Assembly: GCF_014863605.1 (NCBI RefSeq) | Contig: NZ_CP062252.1 | Span: forward strand, 6,239,501-6,303,500 | Direction: 5' to 3' | Length of the DNA: 64,000 nucleotides | Origin: Pseudomonas allokribbensis | Lineage (GTDB): Bacteria; Pseudomonadota; Gammaproteobacteria; Pseudomonadales; Pseudomonadaceae | In this document: in pieces, positions 47,749 through 56,828 of the stretch | Position numbering within the stretch: position 1 is the stretch's first letter | Layout of the letters: each line of letters opens with the position of its first letter | The notes under the pieces: generated by a model | What the model saw: only the letters and a program-made list of their open reading frames with translations | Told to the model about the DNA's origin: nothing | Database searches by the model: none | Program-made: the position numbers and the translations under genes

Positions 47749-49658
47749 CAGGACAGCGCCTCCAGCTCCGACTGCATGCTTTCCAGGGTTTCCAGCGCTT
47801 GCATCCACGCCTCTTCAAGTTCGCCTTCGCGCACTTTCAGTTTGGCCTGTTCGGCCAGCAGGTCGCGCAATTCGTTCTTGCGCGCCGGCTCGTAGATGTC
47901 GCTGTCGCCAAGGCTGGCATCGACCTTGGCGAGTTTCTCGTGCAGCTTGCCCAACTCGGCTTCGAGCTTGTCGGCCTCGCGCTTGTGCGGCGCCAGTTGC
48001 TGACGCAACGCGGCGGCGGCCTGACGCTGAGCCTTCTTGTCGGTCTTGTCCGGGTTGACCGGCGTGTTGCTGACCGGCGCGTTGCGCTGGCGGTATTCCA
48101 CCAGCCAACGGGCGTAGTCTTCGAGGTCGCCATCGAACTCTTCAACCTTGCCGTCCGCGACCAGGTAGAAGTTGTCGGTGGTGCTCTTGAGCAGATGCCG
48201 ATCGTGGGAAACCACCAGTACCGCGCCACTGAATTCCTGCAACGCCATGGTCAGCGCCAGGCGCATTTCCAGATCGAGGTGGTTGGTCGGTTCGTCGAGC
48301 AGCAACAGGTTCGGCCGTTCCCAGGCGATCAACGCCAGGGCCAGGCGCGCTTTTTCACCACCGGAGAAATTCAGCACCGGCTCGTCGAGACGCGCACCAC
48401 GGAAGTCGAAACCACCGAGGAAATCACGCAACGTCTGCTCGCGCTCGGTCGGTGCCAGGCGCTGCAAGTGCAGCAACGGGCTGGCCTTGGCGTCCAGCGA
48501 GTCGAGCTGATGCTGGGCGAAGTAGCCGACCACGGTGTTTTCGCCACGGGTCAGGCGCCCGGCCAGCGGTTCGAGTTCGCCGGCGAGGTTCTTGATCAGG
48601 GTCGACTTGCCCGCGCCGTTGGGGCCGAGCAAGCCGATCCGCGCGCCGGGGGTCAGTTGCAGCTTGACCTTCTCCAGCACGGTTCTGTCGCCGTAGCCCA
48701 GGTTGGCATCGGACAGGTCGATCAGCGTGCTGGAAATCTTGGTCGATTCACGGAACACGAAGTCGAACGGCGAATCGACGTGGGCCGCCGACAGCTCTTC
48801 CATCCGCTCCAGCGCCTTGATCCGGCTCTGGGCCTGACGGGCCTTGGTGGCCTGGGCCTTGAAGCGGGCGATGTAGCTTTCCATGTGCGCACGTTGCGCC
48901 TGCTGCTTCTCGTAGGCCTGTTGCTGCTGGGCCAGACGTTCGGCACGGGCGCGTTCGAACGCGGTGTAGCCGCCACGGTAGAGGGTCAGCTTGCGCTGAT
49001 CGACGTGGGCCACATGATCGACGACTTCATCGAGGAAATCCCGGTCGTGGGAGATCAGCAATAACGTGCCGGGGTAACTTTTCAGCCACTCTTCGAGCCA
49101 GATGATGGCATCGAGGTCCAAGTGGTTGGTCGGTTCGTCGAGCAGCAGCAGGTCCGATGGGCACATCAAAGCCTGCGCAAGGTTCAGACGCATCCGCCAG
49201 CCGCCGGAGAAATCTCCTACCTGACGATCCATCTGCTCATTGGTGAAACCGAGACCGGCCAGCAACTTGCGCGCACGCGCATCGGCGGTGTAGCCGTCGG
49301 CGCTGTCGAGTTCGATGTGCAGGCGGGCCAGTGCGGTGCCGTCGTGAGCCTCTTCGGCTGCCGCGAGCTCACGCTGCACTTTGCGCAGACGCAGGTCGCC
49401 GTCGAGCACATAGTCGACCGCCAGGCGCTCGAGGGTGTCGACCTCCTGGCGCATGTGGGCGATACGCCAGTCGGCCGGCAGCAGGCAATCGCCCGAGTCC
49501 GGGTGCAACTCACCGCGCAGCAAGGCGAACAGGCTGGATTTGCCGGCGCCGTTGGCACCGATGAGGCCGGCTTTGTGGCCGGCGTGCAGGGTCAGCTCGG
49601 CGTCTTCTAGCAGACGTTGCGGGCCACGCTGTAAAGTCAGGTTCTGAAGTCGGATCAT
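47748..49658 (-). CDS. ABC-F family ATPase (YheS-like)
   Basis: Cytoplasmic protein with two tandem ABC ATPase domains, 636 residues. Walker A motifs GANGAGKSS (first domain, near residue 35) and GPNGAGKST (second), signatures FSGGWRMRLNLAQAL and FSGGEKARLALALI, and Walker B LLLDEPTNHLDLD/LLLLDEPTNHLDLE are all complete. A charged linker (QAYEKQQAQRAHMESYIARF) separates them, and a coiled-coil tail (KREADKLEAELGKLHEKLAK) ends the protein, the YheS pattern. ABC-F proteins act on ribosomes, not membranes. Overlaps the MscS gene by one base. Confidence 0.93.
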   Translation of the reverse strand: MIRLQNLTLQRGPQRLLEDAELTLHAGHKAGLIGANGAGKSSLFALLRGELHPDSGDCLLPADWRIAHMRQEVDTLERLAVDYVLDGDLRLRKVQRELAAAEEAHDGTALARLHIELDSADGYTADARARKLLAGLGFTNEQMDRQVGDFSGGWRMRLNLAQALMCPSDLLLLDEPTNHLDLDAIIWLEEWLKSYPGTLLLISHDRDFLDEVVDHVAHVDQRKLTLYRGGYTAFERARAERLAQQQQAYEKQQAQRAHMESYIARFKAQATKARQAQSRIKALERMEELSAAHVDSPFDFVFRESTKISSTLIDLSDANLGYGDRTVLEKVKLQLTPGARIGLLGPNGAGKSTLIKNLAGELEPLAGRLTRGENTVVGYFAQHQLDSLDAKASPLLHLQRLAPTEREQTLRDFLGGFDFRGARLDEPVLNFSGGEKARLALALIAWERPNLLLLDEPTNHLDLEMRLALTMALQEFSGAVLVVSHDRHLLKSTTDNFYLVADGKVEEFDGDLEDYARWLVEYRQRNAPVSNTPVNPDKTDKKAQRQAAAALRQQLAPHKREADKLEAELGKLHEKLAKVDASLGDSDIYEPARKNELRDLLAEQAKLKVREGELEEAWMQALETLESMQSELEALS

Positions 49659-49708
49659 AATGGCGGCGGAGTCTACCAGCTTCCCTCACAACTGGCGCGA
49701 GTAGCACG

Positions 49709-50170
49709 ATGTCCTCTGACCTGTGGAGCTTTGCCCTGACCATCTACGCCCGTCCCGGCGTGGAAGATGCCTGCCTGCGCCTGCAATCGGCGGGGGCCAA
49801 TGTGTGCCTGATGTTGTGCGGCTTGTGGCTGGAACAGCGCGATGCGACCTGCGACGAGGTGCGGGCGAAACAGCTTCAAGAGCTGACCGCCCCCTGGGAC
49901 AAAGACGTGATTCAACCGCTGCGCGCGATGCGCATGCAGTGGAAAACGCTGGCCGACACGGATCCGGTGCTCAAGGGTATGCGCGAGCAGATCAAGGGGC
50001 TGGAACTGGAGGCGGAGCGCGCGTTGCTGTCGCGACTTGAAGGCGCGGCGCAGGGCTGGAGGCGCAACTCGAAGGAATCGAGTGACTGGCTGGAGGCTCT
50101 GGCCGGCAGTGCGGCCAACCTGAACCGCGACGCGCTGCAAGTGCTGCGCGTCGCGGCGACCGGTGCTTAG
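49709..50170 (+). CDS. TIGR02444 family protein
   Basis: A 153-residue protein of the TIGR02444 (DUF2390) family, of unknown function. MSSDLWSFALTIYARPGVED and CLMLCGLWLEQRD are the typical N-terminal blocks, followed by RAMRMQWKTLADTDP and a helical C-terminal part. The last four bases overlap the convergent algP stop. It is divergent from the ABC-F gene with a 50-bp gap. Confidence 0.87.
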   Translation: MSSDLWSFALTIYARPGVEDACLRLQSAGANVCLMLCGLWLEQRDATCDEVRAKQLQELTAPWDKDVIQPLRAMRMQWKTLADTDPVLKGMREQIKGLELEAERALLSRLEGAAQGWRRNSKESSDWLEALAGSAANLNRDALQVLRVAATGA

Positions 50171-51336
50171 GAAGCGCTGGTCGGGTTGCTGGCGACGCTC
50201 GACACCGGTGCCGACGATGGCGCGGTGGTGGTGGTCGAGGTAGTGGCGGCGGATGCAGGTGCTGCGGTCGATGCCGGGGTTGCCGGCGCGGCTGGCTTGG
50301 CAGCAGGTGCAGTAGCCGGTTTCGCTGCAGCTGGCTTGGCAGCGGCAGGTTTTTTCACGGCAGGTTTTGCGGCGAGTTTCGCTGCTGGCTTGGCGGCAGC
50401 CGCTGCTGGTTTAGCGGTAGCTGCTGGCTTGGCCGCAGTAGTTGCAGGCTTGGCGGCGGTGGCCGGTTTTGCAGCAGGTTTAGTCACGGCTTTTACCGCA
50501 GGCTTGGCGGCTGGTTTCGCTGCAGGTTTAGCGGCAACCGGTTTGGCCGCGGTTTTGGTTGCTGGCTTGGCAGCAGCCGTTCTGGCCGCAGGTTTTGCTG
50601 CCGGTTTAGCAGCGGTTTTGGCGGCTGGTTTTGCAGCCGGTTTGGCAACTGCGGTTTTCGCCGGAGCAGCTTTTGCAGCAGCGGTTCTCGCGGCAGGCTT
50701 GGCAGCTGGTTTGGCAGCGGCTGGTTTGGCAGCAGCCGGCTTGGCGGCAGCAGGTTTTGCCGCGACGGTTTTAGCCGCAGGTTTTGCAGCGCTGGCGGCT
50801 GCGGGTTTCTTCGCTGCAGGTTTTGCGGCGGCTTTCACTGGCGCTTTTGCCGGGGCTTTGGCAGGCGCCTTGGCCGGGGCTTTTGCAGCAGGTTTGGCGG
50901 CCGCTTTTTTCGCAGGCGCCGCTGCCGGCTTGGCCGAACGCAGGGACAACGCCTTGCCGACGGCTTCTTGAACACGACCGACACCCTGGGCCAGTTTCAG
51001 GCTTTCCTGGGCATCACGCTTGAGTTGCAGAATGTAGCTGCGGGTGTCGGACTGACGATCCTTCAGCGCATCCAGCAGGTCTTCGAGCTCCTTCACGGCA
51101 CCCTTGGCCTTGGTCTGCGCCTTGGCTTTACCGGCTGCGGCTGCGTCCTGCAATTTGGTGCGGGATTTGTGCAGTTTTTCTTGCGCCTTGCCGCGTTGCT
51201 TTTCCAGTTTGGCGAGCAGTTTTTCAGCATCAGCCAAGGCTTGGGAGCAAGCGTTTTCCAAATGTTCGAGCAGGCTGCCCGAGAGCTGTTGGAGTAAGTG
51301 CAACGGAGTATTTACAGGCTTCTTGGTGGCCGACAT
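50167..51336 (-). CDS. algP: Alginate regulatory histone-like protein AlgP
   Basis: A 389-residue protein: an N-terminal helical domain (MSATKKPVNTPLHLLQQLSG to about residue 130) followed by a long lysine/alanine/proline-rich tail in which KPAA repeats predominate, and a short Ser/Thr tail (TTTTAPSSAPVSSVASNP). The tail resembles histone H1 and should bind DNA. In P. aeruginosa AlgP (AlgR3) affects alginate gene expression. The start at 51336 follows CAGGAGGTAAACC. It converges on the TIGR02444 gene, and a promoter region with TTGACA lies upstream on the other strand for the FKBP gene. Confidence 0.95.
   Translation of the reverse strand: MSATKKPVNTPLHLLQQLSGSLLEHLENACSQALADAEKLLAKLEKQRGKAQEKLHKSRTKLQDAAAAGKAKAQTKAKGAVKELEDLLDALKDRQSDTRSYILQLKRDAQESLKLAQGVGRVQEAVGKALSLRSAKPAAAPAKKAAAKPAAKAPAKAPAKAPAKAPVKAAAKPAAKKPAAASAAKPAAKTVAAKPAAAKPAAAKPAAAKPAAKPAARTAAAKAAPAKTAVAKPAAKPAAKTAAKPAAKPAARTAAAKPATKTAAKPVAAKPAAKPAAKPAVKAVTKPAAKPATAAKPATTAAKPAATAKPAAAAAKPAAKLAAKPAVKKPAAAKPAAAKPATAPAAKPAAPATPASTAAPASAATTSTTTTAPSSAPVSSVASNPTSAS
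50280..50940 (-). repeat. Low-complexity KPAA repeat tract in algP
   Basis: DNA encoding the degenerate KPAAKPAA repeats of AlgP, about residues 133-352. Repeat units of 12 bp vary in number; the tract is open in several frames on both strands, which gives misleading antisense ORFs. Such tracts in Pseudomonas vary in length between strains. Confidence 0.85.
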
Positions 51337-51528
51337 GGTTTACCTCCTGGCTGACGTGAGTGCGGCTCATACTAGACCTCTGCTGCTACCGCCGCTAGGG
51401 CATGTTGACAGTATCGAATGCACTCGGTTGCAGGCTTGCGAAAAACTTCTGCACATTGCTCAAAGCAGTTCACCGGTGCAGACGTTCGCGCTGGCATAAT
51501 CCACCGCAATTCAGGACGGAGAGTGCCC

Positions 51529-52194
51529 ATGTCGCGCTACTTTTTTTTATCCCTCTGCATGATCTTTTCGGCGGTTCAGGCCGACGAAAAAAACACCGCG
51601 AACGATGCTCATGATCTGGCCTACAGTCTCGGCGCGAGCCTCGGTGAACGACTGCGTCAAGAAGTGCCGCAGCTACAGATCCAGGCATTGATCGAAGGTC
51701 TGCAACAGGCCTATCAAGGCAAGCCGCTGGCCCTGAGCGAGGCACGTATCGAGCAGATCCTGGCCGATCACGAATCGCAGACGGCCGAGCATGCCGCCAT
51801 GCCGTCGACTGAGGCTGCGATGGAAAACGAGCGACGTTTTCTCACCGCCGAAAAAGCCAAACCGGGAGTGAAAGAGTTGGCTGACGGCATCCTGCTGACC
51901 GAGCTGGCGCCGGGGAATGGCACCAAGGCCGGCCCGGATGGAAAAGTACAGGTGCTGTATGTCGGTCGACTGCCGGACGGTACCGTGTTCGATCAGAACA
52001 CTCAGCCTCAGTGGTTCAATCTCGACAGCGTGATCGCCGGATGGCGCACCGCGCTGCAAAACATGCCGGTGGGTGCGAAGTGGCGATTGGTGATTCCATC
52101 GGATCAGGCTTACGGCGCCGACGGTGCCGGCGACTTGATCGCGCCGTTCACACCGCTGGTGTTCGAAGTCGAATTGCGCGGCGCGACCAGTTGA
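51529..52194 (+). CDS. FKBP-type peptidyl-prolyl cis-trans isomerase
   Basis: A periplasmic FKBP-type isomerase of 221 residues. The signal peptide MSRYFFLSLCMIFSAVQA is followed by DEKNTANDAHDLAYSLGASL, a helical dimerisation-like region, and the FKBP domain at the C terminus: KVQVLYVGRLPDGTVFDQN, VIAGWRTALQNMPVGAKWRL, IPSDQAYG and PLVFEVELRG. Speeds proline isomerisation in exported proteins. The start at 51529 was chosen as the first methionine giving a signal peptide; the longer frame has no such signal. It lies between algP and algQ, as in P. aeruginosa. Confidence 0.93.
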   Translation: MSRYFFLSLCMIFSAVQADEKNTANDAHDLAYSLGASLGERLRQEVPQLQIQALIEGLQQAYQGKPLALSEARIEQILADHESQTAEHAAMPSTEAAMENERRFLTAEKAKPGVKELADGILLTELAPGNGTKAGPDGKVQVLYVGRLPDGTVFDQNTQPQWFNLDSVIAGWRTALQNMPVGAKWRLVIPSDQAYGADGAGDLIAPFTPLVFEVELRGATS

Positions 52195-52204
52195 TCGCCC
52201 AATA

Positions 52205-52235
52205 AAAAACGGTGCGCTGTTGGCGCACCGTTTTT
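52205..52235. terminator. Bidirectional terminator between FKBP gene and algQ
   Basis: AAAAACGGTGCGC with GCGCACCGTTTTT around TGTTG, with A and T runs on both sides, between convergent genes. Confidence 0.92.
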
Positions 52236-52253
52236 GTGTCTTGCAGGGTCGGT

Positions 52254-52712
52254 TCAGGCCTGAACCGAATCCTCTTCCTTATGAGCGGTGTGCAGCACTT
52301 CGATCAGGCAGTCTTCCAGTTCGAAGCGCTCGTGGAGCAGCCCACCCAGCTCCTTGAATTTTTCGGCAACGCATTTGCCTTCATCGCAAAGGTCATTGAA
52401 GGCCAGCAGTTTTTCCGTGATGACATCGATGCGTGGATAAATCGTCTCGGCCAGTTCCAGGCCGCGCTTGTCGTTGAAGGCCTTGGCCTCGCCCGTCAGC
52501 TGTTCGTAGATTTCGAAATGCCCGGCCGACACGTAATCGACCAGCACGCCGCAGAATTCCTGCAAGGGCTTTCGATCCACGGAGAGTGACTGAGGCTCTG
52601 CGCCCAGCTTGTCGTAAGCAGCGATCAGCTCCTCACGCTCCTGGAGCCAGCGGTCGATCAGCAGATGAACTCCACCCCAACGTTCCTGAGCATTCTGACA
52701 ACTTTCGAGCAT
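52254..52712 (-). CDS. algQ: Anti-sigma-70/alginate regulator AlgQ (Rsd family)
   Basis: A 152-residue protein of the Rsd/AlgQ family, which binds the primary sigma factor and shifts transcription to alternative sigma factors; in P. aeruginosa it is a regulator of alginate and iron genes. The start at 52712 ([20 protein letters not shown]) follows AGAGAG. Helical regions [16 protein letters not shown] and [17 protein letters not shown] are conserved. The terminator hairpin after it is shared with the convergent FKBP gene. Confidence 0.95.
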   Translation of the reverse strand: MLESCQNAQERWGGVHLLIDRWLQEREELIAAYDKLGAEPQSLSVDRKPLQEFCGVLVDYVSAGHFEIYEQLTGEAKAFNDKRGLELAETIYPRIDVITEKLLAFNDLCDEGKCVAEKFKELGGLLHERFELEDCLIEVLHTAHKEEDSVQA

Positions 52713-52827
52713 GGCGATCTCTCTTCCCTTGTGGGTCATGCTGCCCTACTCCCGCGCCCCTTCTTGTGGGTATTGCTTTGAGAGGCGGCCAGGCAGAGCG
52801 TCATCGAGCAACACAAATCCAATGACA

Positions 52828-52853
52828 CGTGCGGGCCAGATTATGCCCGCACG
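52828..52853 (-). terminator. Hairpin after dsbB
   Basis: CGTGCGGGC (52828-52836) with GCCCGCACG (52845-52853), a 9-bp perfect stem. No clear T run on either side, so termination is only possible, not certain. Confidence 0.45.
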
Positions 52854-52897
52854 CCTATGGCTTCAAGGTACGCAGGAGAGAAAGTTCATACAAGTGT

Positions 52898-53449
52898 TTA
52901 ATCCCCGAGCAGCGCCCGGTGCGACGCTTCGCCGCTGAGCGGTCGTTGCAGAGCGCTCCAGGCCAGCCGCAGCATCTGGTAAACCGCCAGGATCGACAGC
53001 GCGACGAAGAACAGCAGGCTCCACTCCGGAATGCTCAGGTCAAACAATGTCCAGGACAATTGCGCACAATCCTCGCTGTCGTTGAACATCCGCGCCAGGG
53101 CGCAGAGCCAGGGCAGAGAACTGAAAAGCTCTTCCGGGTTGGGTGCGCATTGCGCCAGGTGATGCATCGAATCACTCTGCAGCAGCACCTGCCGCCAGGC
53201 CGCCATCGTTCCACCCAGAGCGGCTGACAACGCGCCAGACCAGTAGAGCGACAGACCGAAACGACCGGGCCCATGCACAGCCGCCACGCCACAGCAAACG
53301 GTGAGAATACTCAGGAAAAGCCGTTGCACCAGGCACAGGCTGCAAGGCACCAGGCCGACCGCGTACTCGAGGTAATAGGAAGCTCCCAGCGCCAGTGTTC
53401 CCGCCGTGAAAGCCATAAATAACAGGGAGCGTGAGCAGGTCAACGACAT
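52898..53449 (-). CDS. dsbB: Disulfide bond formation protein DsbB family
   Basis: Inner-membrane oxidase that reoxidises DsbA and passes electrons to quinone; 183 residues, four membrane segments. The first redox pair is C36 and C39 (VPCSLCLVQR), and the second pair is likely C101 and C128 in the periplasmic loop (HLAQCAPNPEEL ... NDSEDC). Homologs in this Pseudomonas location are called DsbH. It lies between algQ and the hem cluster on the same strand as both but separated by gaps. Confidence 0.93.
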   Translation of the reverse strand: MSLTCSRSLLFMAFTAGTLALGASYYLEYAVGLVPCSLCLVQRLFLSILTVCCGVAAVHGPGRFGLSLYWSGALSAALGGTMAAWRQVLLQSDSMHHLAQCAPNPEELFSSLPWLCALARMFNDSEDCAQLSWTLFDLSIPEWSLLFFVALSILAVYQMLRLAWSALQRPLSGEASHRALLGD

Positions 53450-53641
53450 GGGTTATCCGTAACAATAAAGACAGGCAGTTACGGTAGAGGAAAGGGACGC
53501 GGCCTTTCAAGGCGGGCCGCTGACGACACTTCACCAGAAGTGTAGGGAAATCCCGACAGGCTTGAGAGGAAAGAATGTAGGCCTCTGTAGGACTTTGCCT
53601 CAGAAGCGAATTAGCGGTAACTATTCAGTCGAGAACATGAG

Positions 53642-53661
53642 CGAGGGAGCGCACTCCCTCG
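53642..53661 (-). terminator. Hairpin at the end of hemY
   Basis: CGAGGGAG (53642-53649) with CTCCCTCG (53654-53661), loop CGCA, 5 bp after the hemY stop codon. T run weak. Confidence 0.55.
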
Positions 53662-53666
53662 TCCAT

Positions 53667-54905
53667 TCAGGCGTGAGCCTGTACCGGTAAAGGCGCGGCC
53701 AGCAGACGCTCATCCAACAAACCCAGACCTTCCTGGAACAGCTGGTTGCTGCGTTCGGTATCGCCGAGTCGGGCCAGCAATCGAGCCAGTTCCGCACAGG
53801 CTTCCGGGTTGCGCTGCGTACGCAGGCTGCTTTCCAGATAGTCCCTCGCCTTGCCCCACAGACTCGCTTGCAGGCACAGTCGACCGAGTGTCAGCAGCAG
53901 GCTCGGGTCGGCGGGATGATCCTTGAGCCAGCCCTCGGCCGCTTGCAATTGACGCGTCGGATCACTGCCGCGCACCAGGCCATAGAGGCGCGCCAGGTGA
54001 CTGTCGTACTTGCGCTTGAGGGCGTTGCGCAGCACCTCTTCCGCTTCGACCTGAGCACCGAGCTGGCGCAGTTGCTCAGCGTAAGCCAACACCAGCGGAG
54101 GCTCCTGACGCTGCGACGAGGTCAGTTGCTGCCAGGCACGATTGAGCGACTGCAGACCCACCGCGCCATCTTCCTCGCGGTGCGCCGCCAGCGACAGGTT
54201 CTCACCCCAGGCACGACGCTCCAACTCGGCCAGTTCGGCAGGAGGCAGGACCTTGTCCTTGCGCAGTTCGGGCAGCATGCGGATCACCGCCGACCAGTCA
54301 CCACGCTGTTGATGCAGGCGCTGCAACTGACGCAGGGTCTGAACGTTATGCGGATGACGCTCGCGCATCGCCTGCAAGGTCACCAGCGCACCTTCAGTAT
54401 CGCCACGGTCGGTTTGCAGTTGCGCATGACTCAAGGCGATCGCCAGCTCAGCCTGAGGCTGACGTTCGAGGGCGCGCTCCAGCAGACGATCACTTTCCTC
54501 GTAATTGCCTTGCTCGTTGGCGGCACGGGCGGCGCCAAGGTAATACAGCAACGGTTGACGCTCGGCCTCGGCGGCCCGGTAAAGATGGCGCTGGGCACTG
54601 GCCCAGCGACCTTCGGCCAGATCCAGTTGACCGTGCTCGATCGCCACTTGTACGCGTCGACTGCGGTTGCGGCGCGACCACGGATTGACTACGCCACCCG
54701 AAGTCAGCACCAGCTCGACCAGCGCCTTGATGCCCCAGATGAGCAGCCATAACACCGCCACCAGCGCCAGCGTTGCCCACAGACTCGACTCATAGCGGAA
54801 GCTTTTGTAGGCAACCAGCACGTAACCGGAATGCTCGGCGATCGCCAGACCGAGCGCCGCCGTCGCAGCAATCACCAGAAACACGATGACATACAGACGC
54901 TTCAT
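53667..54905 (-). CDS. hemY: HemY-type TPR membrane protein
   Basis: A 412-residue inner-membrane protein with two N-terminal hydrophobic segments (MKRLYVIVFLVIAATAALGL and SSLWATLALVAVLWLLIWGI) and tetratricopeptide repeats (WASAQRHLYRAAEAERQPLL, YEESDRLLERALERQPQAEL, PADPSLLLTLGRLCLQASLW). HemY genes accompany hemCDX but the protein is not the protoporphyrinogen oxidase of Bacillus; its role in heme metabolism is unproven. The start overlaps the end of hemX by 4 bases. Confidence 0.93.
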   Translation of the reverse strand: MKRLYVIVFLVIAATAALGLAIAEHSGYVLVAYKSFRYESSLWATLALVAVLWLLIWGIKALVELVLTSGGVVNPWSRRNRSRRVQVAIEHGQLDLAEGRWASAQRHLYRAAEAERQPLLYYLGAARAANEQGNYEESDRLLERALERQPQAELAIALSHAQLQTDRGDTEGALVTLQAMRERHPHNVQTLRQLQRLHQQRGDWSAVIRMLPELRKDKVLPPAELAELERRAWGENLSLAAHREEDGAVGLQSLNRAWQQLTSSQRQEPPLVLAYAEQLRQLGAQVEAEEVLRNALKRKYDSHLARLYGLVRGSDPTRQLQAAEGWLKDHPADPSLLLTLGRLCLQASLWGKARDYLESSLRTQRNPEACAELARLLARLGDTERSNQLFQEGLGLLDERLLAAPLPVQAHA

Positions 54906-56044
54906 GGCGTGGCCTCCTGCGCGGTGCTGGCAGCAGGTTTGGCGAAGGGTTTCACCGAGTCTTCAGCGTTGACGTTACGTCGCTCAAGATAGGCCTGCAC
55001 AGCGCTGAGGGTGCCCGCCAGATCCGGGGTGACGACCGTGACCGGTTGCTTGCTCAGCTCCGCCACTTGCTCGATCATGATTTTGCTCTGCGGATTGTCC
55101 GGGTTGAAATTGCCCTTGAGCACATCCCGCGCCTCAACCAATGCCTGGGTGTACACCGGCGCCTGGCCGTTGAGGGCGGCCCATTGAGCCTGCTCGAGCG
55201 AAAGGCTCAAGGCCAGACGCACCTGGCTCAGGCTCTGACCGGCGAGCAGCGGCCGGACTTTTTTGTCCGCGTTGAAATCGATACGGATGTATCGCGAGAT
55301 CTGATCCCACCACTGCGACCAGCGACTGGCACCGTCGCCATCGGCAGTCAGACCCAGCAGGGAATCACCGCGATCCTTGTACTCAGGTGCCAGCTCAGTG
55401 AGCTCGATGACCTGATCGCGCAACGCACCCAGTCTCAGAAACAGACCGGTACGATCAGGCTGCGCGGTGCTGCGCAGCGCCACCAGGGTTTTCGCCACTT
55501 GCTCGCGCGCGGCAAACGAACCCGGGTCGTTCTGCTCGCGCAGGATTTCATCGGCGCCCTGCACCAGCGCCTGAGCGCTGCTGATGTCCTGCAAGGCAGA
55601 AAGACGCAGACTGGCCAGACGCAACAAGTGCTCGGCCTCGGCCAGGCGCCAGTCCTTGCGGCTGGCACCGAGAACCGTTTCCAGACGTTGATTGAGGCGC
55701 TGCTGATCACCTTGAAGCTGCGTCACCAGACGCTGGCGGTCGGCGAGTTCGTCAGCGCCCGGCAACTGCCCGAGGCGCTCGGTCAGACGCTGGTCGTTGA
55801 GTTTCAGGGTCTGTGCCTGATCACTCAACGCCTGTACCTGACTCAATTGCTCCTGAGTGTTGGCTTGCAGGTGTCGCACCTGCCAGACACCCCAGCCACC
55901 CACTGCGATACCGGCAGCGCCGAGCAGCAGCGCGACAATGGCCAATCCGTTGCCTCGGCGCGGTTCAGCGGCCGGTGGCGGTACTTCAACCGGTGCATCG
56001 ATCACAGGTTGAACGTCATCTTTAGGCAAGGCTGTTTCGCTCAC
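54902..56044 (-). CDS. hemX: HemX-type membrane protein
   Basis: A 380-residue protein with a proline-rich cytoplasmic start (PVIDAPVEVPPPAAEPRRGN), one membrane segment (GLAIVALLLGAAGIAVGGWG, residues about 33-52) and a long periplasmic coiled-coil/helical domain (LSQVQALSDQAQTLKLNDQR). It is the usual third gene of the hemCDXY cluster. Often labelled uroporphyrinogen-III methyltransferase, which the sequence does not support. It begins 16 bp after hemD and overlaps hemY by 4 bases. Confidence 0.93.
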   Translation of the reverse strand: MSETALPKDDVQPVIDAPVEVPPPAAEPRRGNGLAIVALLLGAAGIAVGGWGVWQVRHLQANTQEQLSQVQALSDQAQTLKLNDQRLTERLGQLPGADELADRQRLVTQLQGDQQRLNQRLETVLGASRKDWRLAEAEHLLRLASLRLSALQDISSAQALVQGADEILREQNDPGSFAAREQVAKTLVALRSTAQPDRTGLFLRLGALRDQVIELTELAPEYKDRGDSLLGLTADGDGASRWSQWWDQISRYIRIDFNADKKVRPLLAGQSLSQVRLALSLSLEQAQWAALNGQAPVYTQALVEARDVLKGNFNPDNPQSKIMIEQVAELSKQPVTVVTPDLAGTLSAVQAYLERRNVNAEDSVKPFAKPAASTAQEATP

Positions 56045-56060
56045 GTATCCATCCTTTGCA

Positions 56061-56828
56061 TTAGAGAACGGGCACGGGATGCTCCCGTAACGCCGTCAGC
56101 AAGGCCGCGGCACTGGCGCCGCGACAATCCACAACTGTTCGGGCCCCGGCGGCACGTGCCTGCTCGGCGACCCTTGGGCTTGGAACAAACAACGGCATCT
56201 GCGCAAGCACTGGCCAAGTGTCGCCGGCCAATTGGCGCAGGTGCTCAAAACCCTGTCCACTGCTGACCACCAGCCCGTTCAGGCGTTCCGCCTCAATCCG
56301 TCGGGGCAGTTCCCGCGGCGGATAGTCCGGCAGGTCACGGCGGTACAGTTCCAGATACTCGACACTAGCACCAAGCGCGCGCAGGCGCTCGGCCAGCAGC
56401 TCGCGACCGCCCTCTCCGCGCAGGATCAACACCGGCGCGCCGGGCTGTGCGACGGCGTCGAGCAGACGCGGCAATTGCAGCAAGGCTTCGCTGTCATCAC
56501 CCTCGTCCGGGCAGTGCGCATCCAGGCCCCGATCCCGAAGAATCTGCGCCGTCGCCGCGCCAACGCTGAACCAGGGCATGGCCGGCAGCGACGCCTCATC
56601 GGCATCCATCAATTGCACAGCGATACGCGCCGCCGGTTTGCTGACCACGATCACCGCGCTGTAGCGCGACAACCGGGCAAACGTCTGGCGAATTGTGTCA
56701 GAGACCGGCAGCGGCGCGATTTCCAAAAGCGGCAGGCAGCTGCTGAAAATCCCCTGTCCGGCCAGCACCTCGGCCAGCGCCTCGCAATCGTCAGCGGGAC
56801 GCGTCAGCAGCAGGCGCCAGGCAGTCAC
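56061..56828 (-). CDS. hemD: Uroporphyrinogen-III synthase
   Basis: Closes and inverts ring D of the linear hydroxymethylbilane to make uroporphyrinogen III. It has 255 residues with the usual weak sequence conservation: [20 protein letters not shown] at the start, [20 protein letters not shown] near residue 52 and [20 protein letters not shown] near 185. The start overlaps the hemC stop by 4 bases. Cluster position supports the call. Confidence 0.93.
   Translation of the reverse strand: MTAWRLLLTRPADDCEALAEVLAGQGIFSSCLPLLEIAPLPVSDTIRQTFARLSRYSAVIVVSKPAARIAVQLMDADEASLPAMPWFSVGAATAQILRDRGLDAHCPDEGDDSEALLQLPRLLDAVAQPGAPVLILRGEGGRELLAERLRALGASVEYLELYRRDLPDYPPRELPRRIEAERLNGLVVSSGQGFEHLRQLAGDTWPVLAQMPLFVPSPRVAEQARAAGARTVVDCRGASAAALLTALREHPVPVL

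Noticed and set aside
50280..50940. CRISPR-like or tandem DNA repeat
   Set aside because: Units are degenerate, contiguous and in frame with AlgP; there are no spacers.
50186..50971. Plus-strand alanine/glycine-rich frame opposite the algP repeat
   Set aside because: It is the antisense of the KPAA tract and reflects the 12-bp repeat, not a gene.
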